DNA of 50,403 nucleotides. Origin: Leclercia adecarboxylata. Lineage in GTDB: Bacteria > Pseudomonadota > Gammaproteobacteria > Enterobacterales > Enterobacteriaceae. Position 1 is the first letter of the stretch. Each line of letters begins with the position of its first letter. The translations under genes were made by a program, and so were the position numbers. This document shows, one piece after another, positions 27,466-36,666 of this stretch. Below the pieces are notes generated by a model. The model did not search any database, had not been told where the DNA came from, and worked only from the letters and a program-made list of their open reading frames with translations. The stretch is taken from positions 1 to 50,403 of the forward strand of contig DERO01000016.1 of the NCBI GenBank assembly GCA_002360945.1, given 5' to 3'.

Positions 27466-27495
27466 TGCCGGGCGGCGCACGCTTGCCCGGCCTAC
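27466..27495. repeat. REP sequence after fdhE
   Basis: GTGCCGGGCGGCGCACGCTT followed by GCCCGGCCTAC forms a REP-type hairpin just beyond the fdhE stop. Its last bases overlap the end of the toxin remnant. Confidence 0.7.
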
Positions 27496-27655
27496 AGTTG
27501 ATAGGGTGAAACTACCCCGGGTATTCCTGCAAAATCTTTGGTATTTCTCGATATTAACGAGCAATTCTGACTTTGAGCTGTGGCCAGAATAATGGCATCA
27601 GGAAGTTTCATCCCATGCTTAATGCGGAGTAAAACGCTTCTTTCGGCAATGCATC
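27492..27655 (-). pseudogene. Remnant of a VapC-like PIN-domain toxin
   Basis: On the minus strand a frame ending at TAG (27492-27494) reads SVLLRIKHGMKLPDAIILAT (about 27559-27618), then NTKDFAGIPGVV, which is the C-terminal signature of VapC-type PIN toxins (KLPDAIIAATA...TRNTKDF). The expected ATG overlapping the antitoxin stop (TGATG, 27653-27655) exists but is in another frame and meets a stop after 11 codons. Only about 45 C-terminal codons remain, so an internal deletion of roughly two thirds of the gene with loss of frame is inferred. The N-terminal catalytic aspartates are missing, so it should be inactive. Confidence 0.7.
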
Positions 27656-27896
27656 ACCACTCTTCACGCAGCTTACGTTCATACTCAAGCCCATCTGCTT
27701 GCTGATTGCCCCATAGACCAAGAGCATCACGGATAACGGAGGAGCTTTGCTGGTCAAGATAGAGTTCTATCGCTTCCCTTAACAATTCGGCGCGAGGCTG
27801 GTTCCGCAGCTGCTTCAGATTATCGAGCCGCTGAATAACATCATCCGACAAATCGATCAGAATTCTGCCCATATCCATATTCACCGATAAACTCAT
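27654..27896 (-). CDS. Ribbon-helix-helix (CopG-like) antitoxin, orphaned
   Basis: The 80-residue protein has an N-terminal RHH DNA-binding fold: beta strand GRILIDLSDDVIQRL, then helices (LKQLRNQPRAELLREAIELY). It is the usual antitoxin/autorepressor partner of VapC, with its stop overlapping the toxin remnant start. Because the toxin is deleted, the antitoxin is probably a solitary leftover that may still repress its own promoter or cross-neutralise another toxin. It occupies the position of the CopG-like genes yiiE/yiiF of E. coli between fdhE and fabY (from memory), but I do not equate them. Confidence 0.75.
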   Translation of the reverse strand: MSLSVNMDMGRILIDLSDDVIQRLDNLKQLRNQPRAELLREAIELYLDQQSSSVIRDALGLWGNQQADGLEYERKLREEW

Positions 27897-28096
27897 ATAT
27901 CACCCCAGCATATCATCCATGGTTAATTTTCAGGCAAAATACACCTTATTAATTTAAGGTTAAAGAGAATCAGCATAGTTGCGAATGCTTTTGCGAGCCG
28001 CTTTCCAGATTCATACCCCCACCCAAATCCGCTGTTTTCATCCACCGAAAACCAGGCTATAACGCTGTATATCCATACAGATTAAAGGTTTTAACT

Positions 28097-29020
28097 ATGG
28101 CACTGGAAAAGGGCATTGATAAGCTGGTTCAGGACTTTATCGCCACAGGGCGACCCTCTCCGCTCTGTCAGAATATTGATGAACGGAGGGCTGGCTATGT
28201 TGCCAGTACGGTGCTTGCCGGAGAGAAGGAAACACGTGTCCAAATCGCAACGCAGGAGCTGGACGGAATAACATTGCGTATCGTCTCCCCGCTCAACGCA
28301 CCTGAAACGCTGCCCACCGTCATCTATTATCATGGCGGCTGTTTTGTCAGCGGCGGTTTTGATACTCACGATAACCAGCTGCGTCAGCTGGCGTATTACG
28401 GCCACTGCCGGGTGATCGCGGTGCAGTACAGACTGGCTCCCGAACACACCTTCCCTGCCGCCCATGACGACGCTGAACGAGGCGCGAATCTGGTCTGGCA
28501 GTACGCGGACACGCTTGGGGTGGATAAAAACCGCATTACCCTTTGCGGAGACAGCGCGGGAGGCCACCTGGCACTGGTCACGGCGCTACGACTCAAGGCT
28601 GCAGGTGTGTGGCAGCCCGCGCAGCTGATCCTTATCTATCCTATGCTCGACGCAACGGCGTATTTTGAAAGCTACACCCGTAATGGACTGGATTATGTTA
28701 TTACCCGCGATACGCTCCTCAGCGGATACAACATCTACCTTCCCCATACCGAACGTCAGCATCCTGAAGTCAGCCCTTTATGGCGGGATGATTTTGATGG
28801 CCTGCCGCGAACCCATATCATCACCGCCGAGTACGACCCGTTATGTGACGAAGGCGAAGCCTTACATCACCACATGACCGAACAAGGCGTGAACTGCAGC
28901 TGTCAGCGCTGGTCCGGCGTGATTCATGGTTTCTTTCAGCTTGGGGGTATAAGCCAGGCGGCGCGGGACGTTATTCGTGATATTGCATGGCGAGCGGGTG
29001 CTGTGGCAGTTAAAGGGTGA
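28097..29020 (+). CDS. HSL-family alpha/beta-hydrolase esterase
   Basis: This 307-residue cytoplasmic protein belongs to the hormone-sensitive-lipase family of carboxylesterases. The oxyanion motif is YYHGGCFVSGG, a variant of HGGG in which the third Gly is Cys. The nucleophile is in LCGDSAGGHLAL (GDSAGG), the acid in TAEYDPLCDEGEAL, and the His in WSGVIHGFFQL. It resembles E. coli Aes, an acetyl esterase, but is too divergent for the symbol. No signal peptide. It is flanked by 200-bp gaps, so it is monocistronic. Confidence 0.82.
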   Translation: MALEKGIDKLVQDFIATGRPSPLCQNIDERRAGYVASTVLAGEKETRVQIATQELDGITLRIVSPLNAPETLPTVIYYHGGCFVSGGFDTHDNQLRQLAYYGHCRVIAVQYRLAPEHTFPAAHDDAERGANLVWQYADTLGVDKNRITLCGDSAGGHLALVTALRLKAAGVWQPAQLILIYPMLDATAYFESYTRNGLDYVITRDTLLSGYNIYLPHTERQHPEVSPLWRDDFDGLPRTHIITAEYDPLCDEGEALHHHMTEQGVNCSCQRWSGVIHGFFQLGGISQAARDVIRDIAWRAGAVAVKG

Positions 29021-29205
29021 TCCCAATATAAACAGTGAATAAATTAAGAAATCCCATACTTATTATAAAGTATTTAAGATTTGCATCCGTAAAATTGCCT
29101 TAGCAAAATAAAGCGCCGAAAGCAGTGTGATAATTGAAAGGAAACCGTCACCTTTGCCTCGTGTCATCAATATTATTTAACTTCTTTGATTAATGGATTA
29201 TATCA

Positions 29206-29766
29206 ATGAATAAAATTTCCACGGCAATTTTACTGGCGGTCTCTCTGACCAGCAGTATAGCATTTGCAAATAATCACACCTTCTCTTTAGGCTTCGCGCA
29301 CAGCGACGTAAAGGGCTTTGACAACCTGAACGGCGTTAACGTCCAGTATCGTTATGAATTCGATGCCCCCCTCAGCCTTCTTGGCTCTTTCTCCTGGATG
29401 AAAACGCACGTTAAACAGGATTATTTAGTGGCCCGCGACATCGTTCACAATGATATAGATGTAAATTATTATTCTTTGCTGGCAGGACCGGCGTACCGCA
29501 TTAATGATTATGTTTCATTCTATGCCATCGGCGGTGCAGCATGGGTGAAAACATCCGGAAATACCCGCTGGGTGAATTACGGAGATAATAAAGTGAACCA
29601 TGACGGTATTTCGGAGAAATCAGCGTCTTTCGCCTGGGGAGTAGGTATGGTGATGAACCCAATTGACAGTCTCTCGATTAATATCGGCTATGAAGGCACG
29701 AAGGCCAGTCAGGAGCGTGACTATTCGATCAAGGGTTTCAACGTGGGCATGGGCTATCGTTTTTAA
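29206..29766 (+). CDS. Ail/Lom-family (OmpX-like) outer-membrane beta-barrel protein
   Basis: The 186-residue protein has a Sec signal peptide (MNKISTAILLAVSLTSSIAF, cut before NNHTF) and alternating amphipathic strands ending in YRF with a C-terminal aromatic, the sorting signal for BamA. Strands such as NVQYRYEF, SLLGSFSWM, SFYAIGGAAWVK and FNVGMGYRF fit the eight-stranded OmpX/Ail/Lom barrel. Family members function in adhesion, serum resistance or as phage-encoded lysogenic conversion proteins. The function here is unknown. Base composition is AT-rich, as for the esterase gene next to it, suggesting a transferred stretch. Confidence 0.82.
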   Translation: MNKISTAILLAVSLTSSIAFANNHTFSLGFAHSDVKGFDNLNGVNVQYRYEFDAPLSLLGSFSWMKTHVKQDYLVARDIVHNDIDVNYYSLLAGPAYRINDYVSFYAIGGAAWVKTSGNTRWVNYGDNKVNHDGISEKSASFAWGVGMVMNPIDSLSINIGYEGTKASQERDYSIKGFNVGMGYRF

Positions 29767-29794
29767 GCGAACGGGCCGATGCTCAAAACGGAGA

Positions 29795-29822
29795 GTTACC
29801 CATTTCGCCACGGGTAACTCCC
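29795..29822. other. Stem-loop in the gap between the barrel gene and fabY
   Basis: GAGTTACCC pairs with GGGTAACTC around a 10-nt loop, between convergent genes. It has no T-run and may be a weak or Rho-assisted end signal. Confidence 0.5.
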
Positions 29823-29833
29823 GGATCCTGAGA

Positions 29834-30823
29834 CTACTCTTCCTCGTTCCCGCCCTCTTCATAGGCGCCAAACGGCTTCGCGGGCAGCACGATATAGGTC
29901 CCTTCAAACACCGCACCAGAGGTCTCGTCACCGAACAGTTCCACCAGCATCTGTACGCGGGCTTTGCGACCGCGGGCCAGACGGTCGAGATCCCCGCTCA
30001 GCGAGCCTAAATCCGCTACCGCGCTCGGTTTACCGCTGATAGGACGGCTGTATCGGATGTGGGCGTCGGCCAGAATAATAGTGCCGCCCAGGTGGCGCTC
30101 GCGCAACATCAGCCAGATAAGCCCCCAGCCGGTGAGCGTCGCCAGCGAGAACAGGCTGCCGGCAAACAGGGTATGGTGCGGATTCTGATTGCCGATCTCC
30201 GGCATGGTGGTGATAAATTTCTGCCCGGTGTACTGCTGAATGCGCACCCCCATCTTTTCGCTCAGCGGGATGTGCTGATACCAGGCCTGCTGCAACTGAC
30301 CGCACCAGTCGGCGCGATGCAGGATATCATCCAGCGAGGCAATGGGTTTGATCATCAAAAAGTGGCGAATCGGAGTGGTTTGCGGGGTGGTGATTTCGCC
30401 CTGGTTAATAAAACCCAGCTTGGCAAAGAACTCCACCGCATCTTCGCGCGCGCTACAGGTGACGCGCTTCACGCCCTCCTGACGGGCCACGGACTCCAGC
30501 GTCATCGCCATCAGCGTGCCGAGGCCTTTATCCTGTACGCTGGGATGCACCGCCATAAAGCGGATAGAGGCTTCATTATCGGCATTGATATAGAGCCGCC
30601 CGACGGCGACAAGGTTGCCCTCTTCATCCATCACCATCTGGTGATGCGCCATGGCGTCCCAGGCGTCGCGTTCCGACCCTTTCGGCTGATGTAATGGCTT
30701 ACGCAGCATCTCCCAGCGGAACTGGTAGTAAAGCGCCAACTCTTCTTCCGTTTGCGGTACTCGAAGGTGATACATAGCTGTACTCTCTCTTGTTACCCGC
30801 GGCCATGCCGTCAGTTCACTCAT
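29834..30823 (-). CDS. fabY: Acetoacetyl-ACP synthase FabY (YiiD)
   Basis: FabY (YiiD) can initiate fatty-acid synthesis as an acetoacetyl-ACP synthase. The 329-residue protein has the E. coli length: an N-terminal GNAT-like half ([18 protein letters not shown] near residue 105, an acetyl-CoA binding signature) and a C-terminal hotdog/thioesterase-like half ([20 protein letters not shown]). It starts at the ATG overlapping the dtd stop (ATGA). The block fabY-dtd-yihY-yihX is on one strand with overlaps at each junction. Confidence 0.92.
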   Translation of the reverse strand: MSELTAWPRVTRESTAMYHLRVPQTEEELALYYQFRWEMLRKPLHQPKGSERDAWDAMAHHQMVMDEEGNLVAVGRLYINADNEASIRFMAVHPSVQDKGLGTLMAMTLESVARQEGVKRVTCSAREDAVEFFAKLGFINQGEITTPQTTPIRHFLMIKPIASLDDILHRADWCGQLQQAWYQHIPLSEKMGVRIQQYTGQKFITTMPEIGNQNPHHTLFAGSLFSLATLTGWGLIWLMLRERHLGGTIILADAHIRYSRPISGKPSAVADLGSLSGDLDRLARGRKARVQMLVELFGDETSGAVFEGTYIVLPAKPFGAYEEGGNEEE

Positions 30824-31257
30824 ACCTGGAGCCAGAACGTGACGGGGCCATCATTTACCAGCGAGACCTGCATATCTGCAGCGAATCGTCCGGTCTGTGT
30901 AGGCATCTCTTGCTGACGGCAACGGTCAACAAAGTATTCATATAACGCTTCTGCGCGATCCGGCGCCGCACCTTTTGAGAAGCCCGGACGCATACCGCGC
31001 TCGGTATCGGCTGCCAGCGTAAACTGCGACACCACCAGCACGCTACCACCCGCCTGCTGGACGTTGAGATTCATTTTGCCTTCCGCATCGCTAAAGATAC
31101 GGTAACCCAACACGCGCTCGCATAAGCGGTTGGCTTTTTGCTCGTCGTCATCCCTTTCGACACCTAACAAGACTAAAAGTCCCGGTCCAATTTCACCCGT
31201 CACCTCTCCCTCCACGGTGACGCTGGCACGGGTTACGCGCTGGATTAATGCAATCAT
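30820..31257 (-). CDS. dtd: D-aminoacyl-tRNA deacylase
   Basis: Dtd hydrolyses D-aminoacyl-tRNA (and glycyl-tRNA mischarged on Ala-tRNA), preventing D-amino acids from entering protein. The 145-residue protein equals E. coli Dtd and starts at 31257 ([17 protein letters not shown]); upstream in-frame codons overlap yihY and are rejected. The catalytic-loop motifs [11 protein letters not shown] and [11 protein letters not shown] (with the gly-cisPro-type NxGPVT) are intact. It overlaps yihY at its start and fabY at its stop by 4 bp each. Confidence 0.96.
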   Translation of the reverse strand: MIALIQRVTRASVTVEGEVTGEIGPGLLVLLGVERDDDEQKANRLCERVLGYRIFSDAEGKMNLNVQQAGGSVLVVSQFTLAADTERGMRPGFSKGAAPDRAEALYEYFVDRCRQQEMPTQTGRFAADMQVSLVNDGPVTFWLQV

Positions 31258-32135
31258 GGTTGGTCTGTTTCTCGTCGTTTTTCGGCTTCTGCTGCTTTTT
31301 TTAGCTCGCGGTATACCCCGAGAGTGACAGTAATTTCTGCGCCAAGCAAGACGATACACCAGGTCCAGTAAACCCAGAGGAACAAAATGGGGATCACCGC
31401 CAGCACGCCATAAATCAGCTGGTAGGAGGGGAACATGGTGATGTAGAGCGCGAAACCTTTCTTGCCCAGTTCGAAAAGCAGAGCCGCCACCAGCGCGCCG
31501 ACCATCGCATCCCGGTTGGGCACGCGCGTGGTAGGCACAATGCTGTAGAGCAACCAGAAAGCGAGCCAGGACAGGAGCAGCGGGAAGATGCGCAGTACAT
31601 CATCAATCACGCTGTTGAGATCGCTGGCCCAGCGTAACGAGAGCAGATAAGAGCTGATCGCCAGGCTGGCCCCGGCCAGTAACGGTCCCAGGGTCAGGAT
31701 CATCCAGTACACCGCAAAGGAGTAAACTTTAGGGCGCGCGCGGGTGCTGCGCCAGATAGTGTTCAGCGCGCTATCAATGGCATACATCAGCAGCAGCGCG
31801 GTGACGATAAGCCCGCACGCCCCGACCGCGGTCATCTTGCTGGAGTTGGCGACAAACTGCTCGATGTAATTCTGAATCACATCCCCGGTGGCCGGCATGA
31901 AGTTGGCAAAGACAAAATGGCGGAGCTGCAGGCTGACATCCGAAAACATCGGAAAGGCGGCGAAAAGTGCAAAGATGACAGCCACCAGCGGCACCAGGGA
32001 CAACAACGACACGTAGGCGAGGTTGCCTGCCAGCGTCGTCATGTTGTCCTCATCGATGCGGTGCCAGAGGAGTTTTAGCCACGCACGCAGCGGTCGGGTG
32101 TGGTGGCTGGCTTTTTGATGAACGGTTTTTAGCAT
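31254..32135 (-). CDS. yihY: YihY family inner-membrane protein
   Basis: The 293-residue membrane protein (E. coli YihY has 290) belongs to the UPF0761/YihY-virulence factor BrkB family, with about six hydrophobic segments: [50 protein letters not shown] and others. It was once called RNase BN but that activity was later assigned elsewhere, so no function is given. It overlaps yihX by 7 bp and dtd by 4 bp. Confidence 0.93.
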   Translation of the reverse strand: MLKTVHQKASHHTRPLRAWLKLLWHRIDEDNMTTLAGNLAYVSLLSLVPLVAVIFALFAAFPMFSDVSLQLRHFVFANFMPATGDVIQNYIEQFVANSSKMTAVGACGLIVTALLLMYAIDSALNTIWRSTRARPKVYSFAVYWMILTLGPLLAGASLAISSYLLSLRWASDLNSVIDDVLRIFPLLLSWLAFWLLYSIVPTTRVPNRDAMVGALVAALLFELGKKGFALYITMFPSYQLIYGVLAVIPILFLWVYWTWCIVLLGAEITVTLGVYRELKKAAEAEKRRETDQP

Positions 32136-32728
32136 AACTGCTTCGCAAAATAGTCAGGTATCGTCTGTTTTCCGGTCACCAGAATTGACGTGATACCCAA
32201 CTGGTTAGCTCCCTCTATATTATCGTCGTTATCGTCAAAAAAGATGGCGTCGGCGGCAGAGAATCCTTCGGCCTGCAGAACGGCCTGGTAGATCCGCGCT
32301 TCCGGTTTACGCATCCCCATCTCCTGGGACAGGTAAATTTTATCTGCGGCCGCTTTCACTTCCGGATATTCATCCGGCCAGAAGGTGGTATGCAGCCGGT
32401 TGGTGTTGGACAGCACCACTACCCGATGCCCCTGCTCGCGCAACTTGTGCATAATGGCAATCACCTCGGGACGAACACCGACAAAGATCGCCTGCCAGCC
32501 GTGGGAAAATTGTTCGTAACTGAGGGGAAGATCCATCTCATGACAGAGCTTTTCGGCAAATTGCTCATCCGAAATCTCGCCGCGCTCATGCTGATGGAAA
32601 GCGTCGCCCATAGTAAAACTCTGCTTAAGCGTCGCCAGCGGAACGCGGCTGAAATCACTCCATGTCCCCAGCACACGATTGAAGTCGATATCGACGATTA
32701 CGTTTCCTAAATCAAAGATATAGAGCAT
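32129..32728 (-). CDS. yihX: HAD-family phosphatase (alpha-D-glucose-1-phosphate phosphatase)
   Basis: YihX in E. coli dephosphorylates alpha-D-glucose-1-phosphate. The 199-residue haloacid dehalogenase family protein has motif [14 protein letters not shown] at the N-terminus (Asp nucleophile at residue 6), motif [12 protein letters not shown], a lysine in [10 protein letters not shown], and motif [16 protein letters not shown]. It is the first gene of the yihX-yihY-dtd-fabY group and is preceded by 129 bp holding the typA terminator. Confidence 0.93.
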   Translation of the reverse strand: MLYIFDLGNVIVDIDFNRVLGTWSDFSRVPLATLKQSFTMGDAFHQHERGEISDEQFAEKLCHEMDLPLSYEQFSHGWQAIFVGVRPEVIAIMHKLREQGHRVVVLSNTNRLHTTFWPDEYPEVKAAADKIYLSQEMGMRKPEARIYQAVLQAEGFSAADAIFFDDNDDNIEGANQLGITSILVTGKQTIPDYFAKQLC

Positions 32729-32810
32729 GTGTTTCTCCTTTTCGCCGTGAAAATTAACTGTAGCGGGAAAGAAGATGTTTGGCTATGCGGCGCGTGGCAC
32801 GGCAGAAAAG

Positions 32811-32836
32811 AAAAACCCCGCCAGAAGGCGGGGTTT
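32811..32836 (-). terminator. Intrinsic terminator of typA
   Basis: On the minus strand AAACCCCGCC, loop TTCT, GGCGGGGTTTTTC forms a strong GC hairpin with a T-run 22 bp after the typA stop. Confidence 0.9.
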
Positions 32837-32857
32837 CAGAGGACGAAGAGAAGAGAA

Positions 32858-34681
32858 TTAATCTTCTTTCGGGCCGCGCATTGCGCGTTTACGATCGTTC
32901 TCAGTCAGGTGACGTTTACGGATACGGATAGAGGTTGGCGTCACTTCTACCAGTTCGTCGTCATCGATGAATTCCAGAGCCTGCTCCAGAGTCATCTTAA
33001 CCGGTGGAACCAGAACCGTTGCTTCGTCAGTACCGGACGCACGCATGTTGGTCAGTTTCTTACCGGTCAGGCAGTTTACAGTCAGGTCGTTAGAACGGCT
33101 GTGAATACCGATGATCTGGCCTTCGTAAACTTCTGCACCGTGACCCAGGAACAGCTTACCGCGGTCCTGCAGGCTGAACAGGGCGAACGCAACTGCTTTA
33201 CCCTGACCGTTGGAGATCAGAACGCCGTTGTTACGCTGACCAACTTCACCCGGACGAACGTCGTCGTAGTGGCTGAAGGTGGAGTACAGCAGACCGGTAC
33301 CAGAAGTCATGGTCATGAACTCTGAACGGAAGCCGATCAGACCACGGCTTGGGATCACGTAGTCGAGACGTACGCGGCCTTTGCCATCTGGATTCATGTT
33401 TTTCAGGTCGCCTTTACGCTCACCCAGTGCCTGCATGACAGAACCCTGGTGCTGCTCTTCGACGTCCAGCGTCACGTTTTCGAACGGCTCTTGTTTACGG
33501 CCGTCGATTTCGCGGAAGATTACTTTCGGACGGGAAACCGCCATTTCGAAACCTTCACGACGCATGTTTTCGATCAGAACTGACAGGTGCAGCTCACCAC
33601 GGCCGGAAACGCGGAATGCGTCAGCGTCCGGGGTTTCTTCAACACGCAGCGCAACGTTGTGCACCAGCTCTTTGTTCAGGCGGTCAAGGATCTGACGAGA
33701 GGTAACGAACTTACCTTCTTTACCACAGAACGGAGAGGTGTTGACGTTGAAGAACATGGTTACGGTCGGTTCATCAACAGACAGGGCTGGCAGCGCTTCA
33801 ACCGCTTGCGTGTCGCAAATGGTATCAGAGATGTTCAGCTCGCCCAGACCGGTGATCGCGATGATGTCGCCAGCTTCAGCGATGTCGCTCTCGATACGCT
33901 CAAGGCCCAGGTGAGTCAGTACTTTACCGACTTTACCGTTACGGGTTTTACCTTCGCTATCGATGATAGTGACCTGCTGGTTAGGCTTCACTTTACCGCG
34001 CTTGATACGACCAATGCCGATTACGCCAACATAGTTGTTGTAGTCGAGCTGAGAGATCTGCATCTGCAGAGTGCCTTCAACATCAACGTTCGGCGCAGGA
34101 ACACGGTCAACAATCGCCTGGTACAGCGGAGTCATGTCTTCAGCCATGTCTTCGTGGTCCAGACCCGCGATACCGTTCAGCGCAGAAGCGTAAACGATAG
34201 GGAAGTCCAGCTGCTCGTCAGTTGCGTCGAGGTTAACGAACAGGTCGAAGACCTGATCAACAACCCAGTCAGGACGCGCGCCAGGGCGGTCAACTTTGTT
34301 GATAACCACGATTGGCTTCAGACCATGGGCAAATGCCTTCTTGGTAACGAAGCGCGTCTGCGGCATTGGGCCATCCATTGCGTCAACGACCAGCAGCACG
34401 GAATCGACCATGGACATTACACGTTCAACTTCACCACCGAAGTCGGCGTGCCCTGGGGTATCAACGATGTTGATACGGTAGTCATTCCATTTGATAGCGG
34501 TGTTTTTAGCGAGGATGGTAATCCCACGCTCTTTCTCCAAATCGTTGGAGTCCATCACGCGTTCTTGAGTTTCGGCACGCGCATCGAACGTACCGGATTG
34601 CTGCAGCAGCTTATCAACCAGGGTAGTTTTACCATGGTCAACGTGCGCGATGATGGCGATATTACGCAGATTTTCGATCAC
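32858..34681 (-). CDS. typA: Translational GTPase TypA/BipA
   Basis: BipA is a ribosome-associated GTPase of the EF-G type involved in 50S assembly and stress or cold adaptation. The 607-residue protein has G1 [16 protein letters not shown]2 ERGITI, G3 [11 protein letters not shown] and G4 NKVDRPGAR, followed by domains 2, 3 and 5 and the BipA C-terminal domain ([18 protein letters not shown] at the end). It is divergent from glnA, as in E. coli, across a 389-bp regulated gap. Confidence 0.97.
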   Translation of the reverse strand: MIENLRNIAIIAHVDHGKTTLVDKLLQQSGTFDARAETQERVMDSNDLEKERGITILAKNTAIKWNDYRINIVDTPGHADFGGEVERVMSMVDSVLLVVDAMDGPMPQTRFVTKKAFAHGLKPIVVINKVDRPGARPDWVVDQVFDLFVNLDATDEQLDFPIVYASALNGIAGLDHEDMAEDMTPLYQAIVDRVPAPNVDVEGTLQMQISQLDYNNYVGVIGIGRIKRGKVKPNQQVTIIDSEGKTRNGKVGKVLTHLGLERIESDIAEAGDIIAITGLGELNISDTICDTQAVEALPALSVDEPTVTMFFNVNTSPFCGKEGKFVTSRQILDRLNKELVHNVALRVEETPDADAFRVSGRGELHLSVLIENMRREGFEMAVSRPKVIFREIDGRKQEPFENVTLDVEEQHQGSVMQALGERKGDLKNMNPDGKGRVRLDYVIPSRGLIGFRSEFMTMTSGTGLLYSTFSHYDDVRPGEVGQRNNGVLISNGQGKAVAFALFSLQDRGKLFLGHGAEVYEGQIIGIHSRSNDLTVNCLTGKKLTNMRASGTDEATVLVPPVKMTLEQALEFIDDDELVEVTPTSIRIRKRHLTENDRKRAMRGPKED

Positions 34682-34788
34682 AACTTTGCCTCAGGCATTT
34701 AGAAATAGCGCGTTATTGTACACGGATTAATCGCACTACAAAACAGGATCACAAACATCCCCCGCAAACAAGTATCGCAGAGATGCTT

Positions 34789-34804
34789 TGTGATCGCTTT
34801 CACG
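34789..34804. promoter_or_regulatory. CRP site of the glnAp1 promoter
   Basis: TGTGATCGCTTTCACG matches TGTGA-N6-TCACA except the last position. In E. coli CRP activates the sigma-70 promoter glnAp1 from this place. Confidence 0.75.
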
Positions 34805-34833
34805 GAGCGGTAAAAGGGCACTTTAACGTAAAT

Positions 34834-34849
34834 TGCACCAATATGGTGC
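34834..34849. promoter_or_regulatory. NtrC (GlnG) enhancer site 1
   Basis: TGCACCAATATGGTGC is close to the NtrC consensus (TGCACCA-N3-TGGTGCA) and lies about 120 bp upstream of the sigma-54 promoter. It is one of the two strong activator sites. Confidence 0.88.
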
Positions 34850-34866
34850 TCAATGTTCACATTGAA

Positions 34867-34882
34867 GCACTATACTGGTGCA
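34867..34882. promoter_or_regulatory. NtrC (GlnG) enhancer site 2
   Basis: GCACTATACTGGTGCA is the second high-affinity NtrC site, 33 bp (about three helical turns) from site 1, allowing cooperative assembly of the NtrC-phosphate oligomer. Confidence 0.85.
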
Positions 34883-34888
34883 ACAAAA

Positions 34889-34923
34889 CCATCATGGTGC
34901 AGCCCTTTTGCACTATGGTGCGC
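34889..34923. promoter_or_regulatory. Weaker NtrC sites near the glnA promoter
   Basis: CCATCATGGTGCAG (from 34889) and TGCACTATGGTGCGC (from 34909) are partial NtrC-type palindromes. In E. coli low-affinity sites here limit overactivation. Confidence 0.65.
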
Positions 34924-34954
34924 ATGATAGCGCCTTTTTGGGGTGTTTTAAAAG

Positions 34955-34971
34955 TTGGCACAGATTTCGCT
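34955..34971 (+). promoter_or_regulatory. Sigma-54 promoter glnAp2
   Basis: TTGGCACAGATTTCGCT contains GG and GC 10 bp apart, as sigma-54 promoters require. It lies about 100 bp before the glnA start and is identical in its elements to E. coli glnAp2. Confidence 0.9.
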
Positions 34972-35070
34972 TTATAAAAAATACGGCAACCAAAGGCAAC
35001 ATCGCCTGCCTTACACAGAATTTGAAGACCTCGTTACCACGACGACAATGACCAATCTGGAGAGTTAAGT

Positions 35071-36480
35071 ATGTCCGCTGAACACGTTTTGACGATGCTG
35101 AACGAACATGAAGTGAAGTTTGTTGATCTGCGCTTCACCGATACCAAAGGCAAAGAACAGCACGTCACTATTCCTGCTCATCAGGTGAATGCCGAATTCT
35201 TTGAAGAAGGCAAAATGTTTGACGGCTCCTCGATTGGTGGCTGGAAAGGTATCAACGAATCCGACATGGTTCTGATGCCAGACGCATCCACTGCGCTCAT
35301 TGACCCGTTCTTCGAAGAGTCTACTCTGATCATCCGTTGCGATATCCTCGAGCCAGGCACCCTGCAGGGCTACGACCGCGACCCACGCTCTATCGCCAAA
35401 CGCGCTGAAGAGTACCTGCGCTCCACTGGCATCGCAGACACCGTTCTGTTCGGGCCAGAGCCAGAATTCTTCCTGTTCGACGACATCCGTTTTGGTGCGA
35501 CCACGTCCGGTTCCCACGTTGCTATCGATGATATCGAAGGCGCATGGAACTCCTCCACCAAATACGAAGGCGGTAACAAAGGTCACCGTCCTGCTGTTAA
35601 AGGCGGTTACTTCCCGGTTCCACCGGTCGACTCTTCACAGGACATCCGTTCTACCATGTGTCTGATCATGGAAGAGATGGGCCTGGTTGTTGAAGCGCAC
35701 CACCATGAAGTGGCGACGGCTGGCCAGAACGAAATCGCCACCCGTTTCAACACCATGACCAAGAAAGCGGACGAAATTCAGATCTACAAATACGTTGTTC
35801 ACAACGTTGCGCACCGTTTCGGTAAAACCGCGACCTTCATGCCAAAACCAATGTTTGGTGACAACGGTTCCGGTATGCACTGCCACATGTCTCTGTCCAA
35901 GAACGGTACTAACCTGTTCTCTGGCGACAAATATGCCGGTCTGTCCGAGCAGGCGCTGCATTACATCGGTGGTGTTATCAAACACGCTAAAGCGATCAAC
36001 GCCCTGGCGAACCCAACCACCAACTCCTACAAGCGTCTGGTCCCAGGCTACGAAGCACCAGTTATGCTGGCGTACTCTGCCCGTAACCGTTCTGCTTCTA
36101 TCCGTATCCCGGTTGTTGCGTCTCCGAAAGCACGTCGTATCGAAGTGCGCTTCCCGGATCCAGCGGCTAACCCATACCTGTGCTTCGCAGCACTGCTGAT
36201 GGCGGGCCTTGACGGTATCAAGAACAAGATCCACCCGGGCGAAGCCATGGACAAAAACCTGTACGACCTGCCGCCAGAAGAAGCGAAAGAGATCCCACAG
36301 GTTGCCGGTTCTCTGGAAGAAGCACTGAACGCGCTGGATGCAGACCGTGAGTTCCTGACGGCTGGCGGCGTGTTCACTGATGAAGCGATCGACGCTTATA
36401 TCGCGCTGCGTATTGAAGAGAACGACCGTGTTCGCATGACGCCACACCCGGTTGAGTTCGAACTGTACTACAGCGTTTAA
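35071..36480 (+). CDS. glnA: Glutamine synthetase (type I)
   Basis: GlnA makes glutamine from glutamate, ammonia and ATP and is the main ammonia-assimilating enzyme at low nitrogen. The 469-residue protein equals E. coli length. Visible are [20 protein letters not shown] and [16 protein letters not shown] (metal/glutamate sites), [26 protein letters not shown], and the adenylylation Tyr region NLYDLPPEE near residue 398. GGAGAGTTAAGT precedes the ATG. It is the first gene of glnALG under CRP, NtrC and sigma-54 control. Codon use is strongly biased as expected for a highly expressed gene. Confidence 0.98.
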   Translation: MSAEHVLTMLNEHEVKFVDLRFTDTKGKEQHVTIPAHQVNAEFFEEGKMFDGSSIGGWKGINESDMVLMPDASTALIDPFFEESTLIIRCDILEPGTLQGYDRDPRSIAKRAEEYLRSTGIADTVLFGPEPEFFLFDDIRFGATTSGSHVAIDDIEGAWNSSTKYEGGNKGHRPAVKGGYFPVPPVDSSQDIRSTMCLIMEEMGLVVEAHHHEVATAGQNEIATRFNTMTKKADEIQIYKYVVHNVAHRFGKTATFMPKPMFGDNGSGMHCHMSLSKNGTNLFSGDKYAGLSEQALHYIGGVIKHAKAINALANPTTNSYKRLVPGYEAPVMLAYSARNRSASIRIPVVASPKARRIEVRFPDPAANPYLCFAALLMAGLDGIKNKIHPGEAMDKNLYDLPPEEAKEIPQVAGSLEEALNALDADREFLTAGGVFTDEAIDAYIALRIEENDRVRMTPHPVEFELYYSV

Positions 36481-36491
36481 TTCAATCCCTG

Positions 36492-36535
36492 TCGCGCGGG
36501 TTTTTCCGCGCGAGATTGATAGCCGTTTTTTTTGT
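36492..36535 (+). terminator. First hairpin/terminator after glnA
   Basis: TCGCGCGG...CCGCGCGA is a strong stem around TTTTT, and AGCCGTTTTTTTT follows 10 bp later. It could stop most glnA transcripts, while partial read-through serves glnLG. Confidence 0.6.
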
Positions 36536-36552
36536 TGCCGTGGAAACTTTTC

Positions 36553-36577
36553 AGCCCATCTTCGGATGGGCTTTTTT
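36553..36577 (+). terminator. Second intrinsic terminator between glnA and glnL
   Basis: AGCCCATC, loop TTCG, GATGGGCT then TTTTT is a textbook terminator with a UUCG tetraloop. It explains the lower level of glnLG than glnA. Confidence 0.88.
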
Positions 36578-36627
36578 CTCCACCAACACGCTGATCTCAC
36601 GCGCTTTTTACACCAAAAACGCTATAC

Positions 36628-36644
36628 TGCACTAAAATAGTGCA
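36628..36644. promoter_or_regulatory. NtrC site at the glnL promoter
   Basis: TGCACTAAAATAGTGCA is a perfect palindrome 23 bp before the glnL ATG. In E. coli NtrC represses glnLp from such a site, lowering its own synthesis when glnAp2 is active. Confidence 0.85.
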
Positions 36645-36666
36645 AACAACTCCAGGAGACTGCTGA

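Larger units (their letters stand above)
34682..35070. promoter_or_regulatory. Divergent typA / glnA control region
   Basis: This gene-free gap is strikingly close to E. coli. It contains a CRP site, NtrC sites and a sigma-54 promoter, listed separately, plus AATCTGGAGAG as the glnA ribosome-binding site (about 35054-35064). Upstream, the typA start is followed by AT-rich sequence. Confidence 0.85.
36481..36577 (+). ncRNA. Candidate GlnZ-type sRNA from the glnA 3' UTR
   Basis: In E. coli and Salmonella the glnA 3' UTR is reported to release an sRNA, GlnZ. Here the 97 nt after the glnA stop hold a hairpin with a T8 tail (36492-36535) and a second terminator (36553-36577). The existence of the sRNA in this organism is inferred from position; the 5' end is not defined by the sequence. 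Confidence 0.35.

Noticed and set aside
33587..34702. A 371-codon plus-strand frame opposite typA
   Set aside because: It is a mirror frame of the biased codon use in typA, with no motifs.
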